A DNA stretch of 60,048 nt, taken from positions 1 to 60,048 of the forward strand of contig JASBVM010000049.1 in the NCBI GenBank assembly GCA_029961055.1. Reading direction: 5' to 3'. Positions 7,354 to 13,874 of this stretch are shown here, one piece after another. The position numbers were made by a program, and so were the translations under genes. Under the pieces are notes generated by a model, which saw only the letters and a program-made list of their open reading frames with translations, was not told the DNA's origin and did not search any database. The DNA is from Bacillota bacterium (GTDB taxonomy: Bacteria; Bacillota; Sulfobacillia; JAIMAT01). Within the stretch, counting starts at the first letter, position 1. Every line of letters begins with the position of its first letter.

Positions 7354-8801
7354 CCCTCCTCGCGCGGCAGGGCGCGGGCCCCGCCCTGGCGGACCGCCTC
7401 CCAGGCCAGCTCCGCCACGTGCGCCACGCGCAGCTCACCCTCCCGCCCGGCCCGGTGGACCCCCAGGCGCATCTGCAGGTAGCAGCCGGGGTTGGCCACC
7501 GCGACGGTCCGGGCGCCGCTCCGATCGACAGCTTCCATCTTACCGTCGAGGATCTCCATGGACGCCTCGTAGTGGGTGAAGTTGTAGATGCCGGCCGAGC
7601 CGCAGCAGCGGTCGGCCCCCTCCATCTCCACGAAGCGGTAGCCGGGCAGGCTCCGGAGGATCTCCCGCGGCTCGCGGTAGACCTGCTGGCCGTTCCGCAG
7701 GTGGCAGGAATCCTGGTAGGTGAGGACCCGCGAGACCCCGGCGGCAGCCGCCGCGCCGCCGCCCGCCCCGCCGTCCCGCGCCCCGGTCTCCACCGGCTCG
7801 ATCCGGACCAGCTGGCTCCAGTCGCGAACGCTGGCGCTGAACCGGGCCGCCCGCTCGGCCCACTCCGGATCGTCGGCCAGCAGCCTCCCGTACTCGCTCA
7901 GGAAGGCCCCGCAGCCGCCCGCGTTCTCGGCCACCAGCGGCCTGCCCGCCGCCTCCCAGGCGGCGATGTTCCGGCGCGCCAGCCGCTTCGCCTCGCCGGT
8001 CTCCCCCGCGTGGGCATGGAGCGCACCGCAGCACGGGGCGCCGGCCAGGGTGCGCACCGGATAGCCTGCCGCCCGCAGCAGGGCCACCGTGGCCTGATTG
8101 ACCCCCTCGAAGAGCGCCTGGCTGACGCAGCCCGGGAACCAGCCCACCTCGGGAAGCGCGGAGGAAGCCTCCCGCCGCCCCTCCCCGCCCGTACCCGCCT
8201 CCGGTACCGGTTCCTCCCCGCCGGCGGGCGCCTCCGGCAGCATGGGCGCCATCTCGTCCAGTCGGCCCGGCATCGCCCTGAGGAGCGGCTCGCCCAGGCG
8301 GCGGGCGACGGGGTCGCGCTGGTACCAGCGCCCGAGCCGGCCGACGGCGCGAAGGAGCGTCGGATGCTCCACCACCTGGAGGAGCGCGCGCCCCAGGGGG
8401 CCCAGCGGATCGACGTCCGGGATGCGGGCCAGTTCGGCCCTCGCGGCCTCCAGCACCTCGCCGTAGCGGACGCCGGACGGGCAGGCGGTCTCGCAGGCGC
8501 GGCAGCCGAGGCAGAAGTACATCTGCTCCGCGAACCAGCCGTCGGGCTCGATGCTCCCCTCCCGGACCGCCTCCACCAGGGCCAGGCGGCCGCGGGGAGA
8601 GGCCGCCTCCATCTGCGTCAACGAGTAGGTGGGGCAGGCGGGCAGGCAGAAGCCGCACTTGATGCAGTGGGCGATCTGCTCCTCGGCCGCCTGGCCGGCG
8701 AAGTCCGGCCGCGGGCGCAAGCCTTCCCCCGGGCCGGTCGCGCCGGCCGGCGCAGCGGGCGCCGGCTCGGCCACCCTCTCTCCCTCCAGCGGCAGACTCA
8801 C
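7350..8801 (-). CDS. glcF: Glycolate oxidase iron-sulfur subunit GlcF-like, first copy
   Basis: The 483-residue protein carries two 4Fe-4S ferredoxin motifs near the N-terminus (CIKCGFCLPACPTYS and CLGCRACETACPSG) followed by two cysteine-rich CCG domains (FPGCVSQ ... PCCGALHAH and DSCHLRN ... DRCCGSAG), the standard GlcF/HdrB-type layout. It would pass electrons from the flavin subunit to the membrane or to another acceptor. The GTG start overlaps the glcDE stop (GTGA) and its own stop overlaps the lipoyl gene (ATGA). It is longer than many GlcF proteins because of a Gly/Glu-rich insertion around residues 185-215 and an Ala/Gly-rich one near 345. Lactate, glycolate or another 2-hydroxyacid could be the substrate of the complex. 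Confidence 0.88.
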   Translation of the reverse strand: MSLPLEGERVAEPAPAAPAGATGPGEGLRPRPDFAGQAAEEQIAHCIKCGFCLPACPTYSLTQMEAASPRGRLALVEAVREGSIEPDGWFAEQMYFCLGCRACETACPSGVRYGEVLEAARAELARIPDVDPLGPLGRALLQVVEHPTLLRAVGRLGRWYQRDPVARRLGEPLLRAMPGRLDEMAPMLPEAPAGGEEPVPEAGTGGEGRREASSALPEVGWFPGCVSQALFEGVNQATVALLRAAGYPVRTLAGAPCCGALHAHAGETGEAKRLARRNIAAWEAAGRPLVAENAGGCGAFLSEYGRLLADDPEWAERAARFSASVRDWSQLVRIEPVETGARDGGAGGGAAAAAGVSRVLTYQDSCHLRNGQQVYREPREILRSLPGYRFVEMEGADRCCGSAGIYNFTHYEASMEILDGKMEAVDRSGARTVAVANPGCYLQMRLGVHRAGREGELRVAHVAELAWEAVRQGGARALPREEG

Positions 8802-11179
8802 CGATCATCCCCCCTTCGCGGCGTGCAGAAGAGCCCCAGCGGGTCGAAGGCCCGGCGGACCCGCTCCTCCAGCTCCCTGCGGGCGGGATCCAGTGCCGGG
8901 CGCGCGGAGGCCAGGGCGGCGGCGCGGGCGCGCCGCCAGAGGGGGAGCACCTCCTCGTAGGGGCGCTCCTCCGGCAGCGCCCCCGGCGCCAGCAGCCCGG
9001 ACCGCCTCAGCTCCTCCACCAGGCGCGCCGCCTGCGCGTCCGCCTCCACGGCCAGCCCCTCCCAGACCAGCCAGAGGAGGCGTCCCTCCCCGCCGTCCCC
9101 GCCGGGAAGGACCTCGGCCACCGAGAGTCCCAGCTCGGCGACGCTCCTGGGGGTGGGCGGCTGGGCTCCGGCCGGGAGCGGGAGCAGCCAGCTCCGCCGC
9201 ACCTCCGGCCGCGGCTCGAGGCGGAGGACCGCCCGTTCGATGGCGCCCAGCGCACCCCAGGAGCCGACGAGGAGCCGGACCAGGTCGTAGCCGGCCACGT
9301 TCTTGACGCTGCGGCCGCCCAGCCAGAGCCGCTCGCCCTCGCCGTCCACCACCACCAGCCCCAGGACCCAGTCCCGGGGCCCGCCGCGGAGCGCCGCCAG
9401 CGGCCCGCCGACGCCGCTGGCCAGGTGGCCGCCCAACGTGGAGGCGAGCCCGTCGCCCTCGTCGGCCGGGTAGCGGAGTCCCGCGGCGGCCAGCGCCTCG
9501 CGCAGCTCGGCCGGGGAGGTCCCTGCGCCGACCTCGGCCGTCAGGTTCTCAGGGTCCACCTCGATCCCCCGGGGAGCGCGGAGCTCGAAGCGCTGCCCAC
9601 CCTCTCCCGCCGGCGGCTCCGCTCCGGCCAGCGCGGCCAGGAGCCGGCCGCCACCCTGGAGGAGGACGGGAGTTCCGCCCTCCCGCCACCGGGCCAGCGC
9701 CCCGCCAAACCGTTCGGAGAAGGCAGAGGCCTCCAGCGGCTCGCGACCCGGCCACTCCCCGGCCTGGATCCGGGCCAGGCCTGCGGCGTCCGGAACGGCC
9801 TTGCCCGGGTTGAGCCGCTCCTCGGGATCGAAGGCCAGCTTCAGCCGCCGCATCCGCTCCAGCTCGGGCAGCGAGTACATCAGGCCCAGGTTGGGCAGCT
9901 TGTCGACGCCGATCCCGTGCTCGCCCGTGATGGAGCCGCCCATGCGGGCGCAGGCGGCCAGGATCTGGTCGTCCGCCTCGTGCATCCGCCGGACCGAGTC
10001 GGGGTCGGAGGGGTCGAAGGTGACGAGCGGGTGGAGGTTCCCGTCGCCCGCGTGGGCCACGGTCAGGATGGTCAGGCCGTAGCGGCCGGCGATCTCCTCC
10101 ACCCGGCGCATCATCTCCACCAGCCGCGGCCGCGGCACCGTCACGTCCTGGGTCCAGACATGCCGGCTCACCCGCGCCGCGGCGCCGAAGGCGGCCCTGC
10201 GGCCGAGCCAGAGCGCCTCCCGCTCCTCGTCGCTTTCGGCCAGCCGCCACTCGGCTCCCCCGCGGCGGAGGAGCTCCTGCACCCGCTCCAGCTCGGCCTC
10301 CACGTGCCGCTCCGTGCCGTTGAGGTCGATGAGCAGGACGGCTCCCGCCTCCTCCGGGTAGGCGCCGTGCACGAAGGGCTGGACGGTCTCGATGGAGGCC
10401 CGGTCCAGGAGCTCCAGGGAGGCCGGCACCACCCCGGCGGCGATGATGGCGCTGACGCCGGCCAGCGCCGCCTCGATCGACTCGTAGGCGGCCAGCAGCG
10501 TGATCTCCCGCGGCGGGAAGGGGGTGAGCGCCACCTCCACCTCCGTCACCACGGCCAGCGTCCCCTCCGATCCGACCACCAGCCCGCGCAGGTCGAGCCC
10601 GCCGTCCTCCCGCCGCAGCTCCAGCGCCCGCCCGTCCGCCAGGAGCGCCCGCAGCCCGACCACGTGCCGGGTGGTGACGCCGTACTTGACGCACCGCGGG
10701 CCGCCCGCGTTCTCGTTGACGTTGCCGCCCAGGGTGGAGACGCGGTGGCTGGACGGGTCCGGAGCATAGAAGAGGCCGTAGGGCCGGATCGCTTCCTGGA
10801 GTGCCAGGTTGGGGATGCCGGGCTGGACCCGGGCGCGCAGTCGGTCCGGGTCCACCCAGAGGACGGAGCGCATCCGGTTGAAGGCGAGCACCAGCCCTCC
10901 CTGGCGGGGGATGGTACCGCCGGAGATGTTGCTGCCCGCCCCGCGCGCGATGACAGGGAAGCCCAGGCGCTGCGACAGCTGGAGGACCTGCAGCACCTCT
11001 TCCTCCCGCTCGGGGAGGAAGACCGCGTCGGGCATCCGGATCTCGCCCGTCGCGTCGTAGGCGTAGACGGCCAGTTCCCCCGGCCGGGTCAGAAGCCGGT
11101 CGCGCGGCAGCTCTCCGCGCAGCCGTTCCAGCCACCCCGCCGCCCTGGCCGGGGCGGGCCTCACGTCGGTCACGACCAC
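8798..11179 (-). CDS. Fused GlcD-GlcE flavoprotein (2-hydroxyacid oxidase/dehydrogenase)
   Basis: One chain of 793 residues holds two complete FAD-type modules. Residues about 1-470 are GlcD: the FAD-binding segments VIARGAGSNISGG and STLGGNVNENAGG, then the C-terminal FAD-oxidase motifs HAGDGNLHPLV (about 375) and GSITGEHGIGVDK (about 415). Residues about 490-793 are GlcE, a shorter module with STLGGHLASG and SVKNVAGYDLVRLLVGSWG (about 620-645). In the usual arrangement these are two proteins, as in the second set at 36.6-40.7 kb. The GTG start at 11179 is preceded by a modest GGTGGGATCG; a second GTG lies two codons later. The fusion sits in an operon between a DUF72 gene and glcF. It would oxidise glycolate, D-lactate or a related acid with FAD. 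Confidence 0.87.
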   Translation of the reverse strand: MVVTDVRPAPARAAGWLERLRGELPRDRLLTRPGELAVYAYDATGEIRMPDAVFLPEREEEVLQVLQLSQRLGFPVIARGAGSNISGGTIPRQGGLVLAFNRMRSVLWVDPDRLRARVQPGIPNLALQEAIRPYGLFYAPDPSSHRVSTLGGNVNENAGGPRCVKYGVTTRHVVGLRALLADGRALELRREDGGLDLRGLVVGSEGTLAVVTEVEVALTPFPPREITLLAAYESIEAALAGVSAIIAAGVVPASLELLDRASIETVQPFVHGAYPEEAGAVLLIDLNGTERHVEAELERVQELLRRGGAEWRLAESDEEREALWLGRRAAFGAAARVSRHVWTQDVTVPRPRLVEMMRRVEEIAGRYGLTILTVAHAGDGNLHPLVTFDPSDPDSVRRMHEADDQILAACARMGGSITGEHGIGVDKLPNLGLMYSLPELERMRRLKLAFDPEERLNPGKAVPDAAGLARIQAGEWPGREPLEASAFSERFGGALARWREGGTPVLLQGGGRLLAALAGAEPPAGEGGQRFELRAPRGIEVDPENLTAEVGAGTSPAELREALAAAGLRYPADEGDGLASTLGGHLASGVGGPLAALRGGPRDWVLGLVVVDGEGERLWLGGRSVKNVAGYDLVRLLVGSWGALGAIERAVLRLEPRPEVRRSWLLPLPAGAQPPTPRSVAELGLSVAEVLPGGDGGEGRLLWLVWEGLAVEADAQAARLVEELRRSGLLAPGALPEERPYEEVLPLWRRARAAALASARPALDPARRELEERVRRAFDPLGLFCTPRRGDDR

Positions 11180-11218
11180 GGATCGATCCCACCTTCCGCA
11201 ACCGCCGTCACGAGACGG

Positions 11219-12040
11219 TCAGCGAGGCGGTTCGCCCTCCCCTGGCCTCTCGCCTGCCGGCTCCAGGCCGAGGAGCCGGGCCAGCATGCGCGCGTTGACC
11301 ACGGCCTGGCCCTGGTAGTGGTTGTTGAAGGCGATGAACAGGCGGTCGCTGCGGGCGGCGAGCTCCCGCACCCGGGGGAGCCACTCCTCCAGCTCCTCCG
11401 CCCGGTAGAGGTAATCGTACCGCTCGTAGGCGGCGCCGTGGCTCCACCACCTGGCTGCGTTCCGCCCGTGGAAGCGGATGTAGGCGATGGGGGAGGTGGC
11501 CACCGCCACCGGCCTGGGCAGCCCGCGGAGGGGCGGGGCGTCGACGCTGGTGAAGCCGAGGCCCAGCGAGCGGAGCCAGGCGTAGGTCGCCTCCCGGAAC
11601 CAGCCTTCGTGGCGGAACTCCACCACCAGCGGCAGGTCCGGGAGCCACTCGCGCAGGCGGCCGAGCCAGCCCCGCTCCGCCGCCTCGTTCTTGAAGGCGT
11701 AAGGGAACTGGAGGAGGACCGCACCCAGGCGGCCGGCCTCCTCCAGGGGGCGGAGCGCCTCGCGGAAGAGCCGGGCGTCCCGCTCGGAACCGGTTTCGCG
11801 CTCGTGGGTGAGCGTCCGGTAGGCCTTGATCGTGAAGAGGAAGCCGGCCGGCACGTGGCGGAGCATCCCTTCGAAGGTCCGGGCGGGCGGCAGCCGGTAG
11901 AAGGTGGCGTTCACCTCCGTGAAGGGGAAGCGCTGCGCGTAGAAGGCGAGCATCTGTCGCTCGGGCAGGCCGGGCGGGTAGAACGGGCCGACCCAGTCCT
12001 TGTAGCTGTAGCCGGAGGTGCCGATCAGGATCTCGCCCAT
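11219..12040 (-). CDS. DUF72 (YecE-like) protein
   Basis: The 273-residue protein begins ILIGTSGYSYKDWVGPFYPP and continues EVNATFYRLPP, VVEFRHEGWF and YIRFHGRNA, the order of conserved blocks in the DUF72 TIM-barrel family. The enzymatic role of the family is unknown, although conserved Arg, His and Glu residues line the barrel mouth. The ATG at 12040 has GAGAGGGG nine bases upstream and overlaps the end of the LexA-like gene by 16 bases. Co-expression with a self-cleaving regulator and upstream of glcDE is unusual, and the link may be regulatory rather than metabolic. Confidence 0.85.
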   Translation of the reverse strand: MGEILIGTSGYSYKDWVGPFYPPGLPERQMLAFYAQRFPFTEVNATFYRLPPARTFEGMLRHVPAGFLFTIKAYRTLTHERETGSERDARLFREALRPLEEAGRLGAVLLQFPYAFKNEAAERGWLGRLREWLPDLPLVVEFRHEGWFREATYAWLRSLGLGFTSVDAPPLRGLPRPVAVATSPIAYIRFHGRNAARWWSHGAAYERYDYLYRAEELEEWLPRVRELAARSDRLFIAFNNHYQGQAVVNARMLARLLGLEPAGERPGEGEPPR

Positions 12041-12900
12041 CCGTCTCGCCCCTCTCTGGGCGGTGGACCCGGCCGCTTGAGGACGTGCTCGACCACCCCC
12101 AGGATCCGGTCCTCCGGTCCCAGGGGGATGTCCGGGTAGTGCCGCTCCGCGTTGTGGGCGCGCAGGAAGTAGCGCCCGTTCTCCCGCAGGAGGTACTTGA
12201 CCGTCACTTCCTGGCCGCCCAGGAGCGCCACCACCACGTCGCCGGGCTCCGCCGCCTCCTGGGCCCGGACCAGCACCAGGTCGCCCGGCTCGATGCCGGC
12301 TCCCACCATGCTGTCGCCCACCACGTGGAGCGCGTAGGTCGCCTCCACGCCCTCGGGCACGTGGACGAACTCGCTCACCTCTTCCAGCACGAAGCGCGGC
12401 TGCCCGGCCGCGATCTCGCCGGCCACGGGAAGCCGGCGCGCAGGGAGCAACCCGAGCCGTTCCGGGTCGGGCCGGTCCGCCTCCCCGCCGGCAGCGCCGC
12501 CTCGATCCGCCCCGCTGGCGGCCAGCAACCGTTCCAGGAAGGCCTGGCGGCGGGCCAGCTCGGTCCGGCGCGACGCGATCGCCCCGGATGCCCGCCCGCC
12601 TCCCCCCTCCAGCTGCCGGAGCTCCCGCCGCACCCCGGCCAGTTCACGCTCCAGCTGGCGCCGCGGGCCGGCCGCCAGGCGGACCAGCCCGTCCAGGTCG
12701 TGGCCGAGCTCGTGGGCCAGCACCATCAGGTCGTCCAGGCCGGGCATCCGCCTCCCCTGCTCCCAGGCCTGGACGGTGGAAGCCGCCTTGCCGATGCGGC
12801 GCCCGAGCTCCCGCAGGGAGAGGCCCCTGGCAAGGCGGAGGGCGGCCAGAGCTTTGCCGAGGGCGACGCTGCCCGTCTCCGACCGTTCTCCCTCCCTCAT
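12025..12900 (-). CDS. LexA-like self-cleaving repressor: XRE helix-turn-helix plus S24 peptidase
   Basis: Counting from the ATG at 12900 (291 residues), residues about 10-70 form an XRE-type helix-turn-helix (LSLRELGRRIGKAASTVQAW), residues 75-140 are a charged linker, and the rest is a LexA/UmuD-type S24 domain. LPVAGEIAAGQP aligns with the E. coli LexA cleavage segment, placing cleavage at Ala165-Gly166. The Ser-Lys dyad is Ser197 (VGDSMVGAG) and Lys235 (VTVKYLL). It should therefore be inactivated through RecA-stimulated autoproteolysis, like phage CI or HdiR. An in-frame GTG at 12936 would lie upstream of the predicted transcription start, so the ATG is preferred. It is divergent from a mutagenic polymerase cassette, its likely target. 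Confidence 0.86.
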   Translation of the reverse strand: MREGERSETGSVALGKALAALRLARGLSLRELGRRIGKAASTVQAWEQGRRMPGLDDLMVLAHELGHDLDGLVRLAAGPRRQLERELAGVRRELRQLEGGGGRASGAIASRRTELARRQAFLERLLAASGADRGGAAGGEADRPDPERLGLLPARRLPVAGEIAAGQPRFVLEEVSEFVHVPEGVEATYALHVVGDSMVGAGIEPGDLVLVRAQEAAEPGDVVVALLGGQEVTVKYLLRENGRYFLRAHNAERHYPDIPLGPEDRILGVVEHVLKRPGPPPREGRDGWARS

Positions 12901-12921
12901 GCCGGCGCCCCCCGCTCTGCG

Positions 12922-12950
12922 TTGACGATCGTTCACGGAGAGTGTACACT
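12922..12950 (+). promoter_or_regulatory. Promoter of the DnaE2 cassette
   Basis: TTGACG (12922-12927) and TACACT (12945-12950) are separated by exactly 17 bases, a near-consensus sigma-A-type promoter. The -10 box lies inside the perfect palindrome AGTGTACACT (12941-12950), so a bound repressor would block polymerase. Transcription would run into the little-finger gene at 13061. Confidence 0.7.
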
Positions 12951-13036
12951 GGCTTCGCTCGGGGACGCAAGGTCCTGCATGGAACGAGATTCCGTCCTCG
13001 GTCCCGCGCGGTATCTCCTGTTCACGAAAGTGGAAC
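12931..13036. promoter_or_regulatory. Pair of related operator-like elements
   Basis: Element 1 (12931-12948) is GTTCAC-GGAGA-GTGTAC and element 2 (13020-13036) is GTTCAC-GAAA-GTGGAAC. Both start with the same six bases and continue into a roughly inverted GTG-AC half. They flank the predicted transcription start of the polymerase cassette, about 89 bases apart. They are candidate binding sites for the LexA-like protein, and neither matches the Bacillus DinR box exactly. Confidence 0.45.
12941..12970 (-). promoter_or_regulatory. Promoter of the LexA-like regulator operon, overlapping the opposite promoter
   Basis: On the minus strand TTGCGT (12970-12965) and TACACT (12946-12941) are 18 bases apart. 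Both divergent -10 boxes share the palindrome AGTGTACACT. The predicted start near 12934 leaves a short leader before the ATG at 12900. Shared boxes imply autoregulation coupled to control of the polymerase genes. Confidence 0.55.
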
Positions 13037-13060
13037 GCTGCACCAGGAAGGTGAGGCCCG

Positions 13061-13594
13061 ATGCCGGTCGCATCGCTGGTTCAGGCTCTCTCCCTGGAGG
13101 GTGTCACCTCCGGCGAACTTCTCACCGCCCTCTCCCGCCACCTGGCGGAGCAGCTGGCGGAGGAGCTGCGCTCGCGGGGGCTGGCCTGGCAGGAGGCGCG
13201 GCTCCGCCTCCGCGTGACGGGGAAGGAGCTGGAGTACGCCACCGCCCTGCCGCGTCAGGCCCCTCCTTCCTCGCTCTCTCCCGCCGTGACCGGCCTCCTC
13301 GAAGGGGTGCGGCTCCCGGGCCCCGTGGAGGGACTGGCGCTCCACGTCCTCCGCCTGACCCCGCAGGCCTTCGTCCAGATGGATCTGGCGGGCGGTCGCC
13401 GCGCCGATCGCATCGCCCGGCTCGAGGCGGTCCTCCAGGAAGTCAACCGGCGCTACCCGCTGGCCCTGCTCCGGGGAGGAGCCCCGGCCGCCGAGGACCC
13501 TGCCGCGCGGCGGAGGGAGCGGATGCTCTCCTTCTACGACCCGCTCCGCTGCCATCCGCCCCGCGGCGGGGGCGGGGCGGGAGCCGGAAGGTGA
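13061..13594 (+). CDS. Y-family polymerase little-finger-like protein (truncated ImuB/DinB relative)
   Basis: The 177-residue protein lacks palm, fingers and thumb. It resembles only the C-terminal part of ImuB/DinB proteins: helices with LAEQLAEELRSRGLAWQEAR, strand pattern RLRLRVTG, the RLPGPVEGLALHVLRLTP block typical of little-finger domains, and then VQMDLAGG at 105-112, in the place where ImuB has its QLxLF clamp-binding motif. The phenylalanine is missing, so clamp binding may be weak. The ATG follows AAGGTGAGG. DUF6504 and DnaE2-like genes follow at once. In actinobacteria and proteobacteria ImuB bridges DnaE2 to the clamp, and this protein could keep just that adaptor function. A decayed remnant is possible, but the frame is intact and the operon tight. 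Confidence 0.62.
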   Translation: MPVASLVQALSLEGVTSGELLTALSRHLAEQLAEELRSRGLAWQEARLRLRVTGKELEYATALPRQAPPSSLSPAVTGLLEGVRLPGPVEGLALHVLRLTPQAFVQMDLAGGRRADRIARLEAVLQEVNRRYPLALLRGGAPAAEDPAARRRERMLSFYDPLRCHPPRGGGGAGAGR

Positions 13595-13600
13595 GCGGGC

Positions 13601-13840
13601 GTGCCCCGTCCTCTCCGTCTCCTCTGCGACGCCTCGGGCCGGCCGAAACTCCTCTACTGGCACGGCGGCCGCTACCCGGTGGCCTCGATCCTGGAGCGCT
13701 GGAAGGACGCCGGCCGCTGGTGGGCAGGCGAGTCGCCCAAGCTCTTCTTCCGCCTCCGGACCGTCGACGGCGCGCTCTGGGAGATCTACCGGGACGGCGA
13801 CGCGCCCGGAGCCTGGTATCTCTATCGTCTCTACGACTGA
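13601..13840 (+). CDS. DUF6504 family protein
   Basis: The 79-residue product shows the features of DUF6504: a basic N-terminus, YWHGGRYPVASILERWKDAG, WWAGESPKLFFRL and the ending WEIYRDGDAPGAWYLYRLYD. In actinobacteria this domain follows or is fused to the ImuB-like Y-family protein of the mutagenesis cassette. It is small, rich in Trp and Tyr, and has no known activity. The GTG start lies six bases after the preceding stop, within a GGAAGGTGAG region. Its position between the little-finger protein and the DnaE2-like polymerase supports a shared role in translesion synthesis. Confidence 0.75.
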   Translation: MPRPLRLLCDASGRPKLLYWHGGRYPVASILERWKDAGRWWAGESPKLFFRLRTVDGALWEIYRDGDAPGAWYLYRLYD

Positions 13841-13874
13841 GACCGCCGCCCGTCCCGGCGAAAGGAGCCCGACG

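Noticed and set aside
12922-12940. A Bacillus-type DinR/LexA box
   Set aside because: GACGATCGTTC resembles GAAC-N4-GTTC in only one half. The real candidate operators are the AGTGTACACT palindrome and the GTTCAC elements.
13061-13594. The little-finger gene as a pseudogene fragment of imuB
   Set aside because: The frame is intact with its own ribosome binding site, directly downstream of a good promoter and tightly followed by its functional partners. No palm remnants are visible in the 110 bases between promoter and start.
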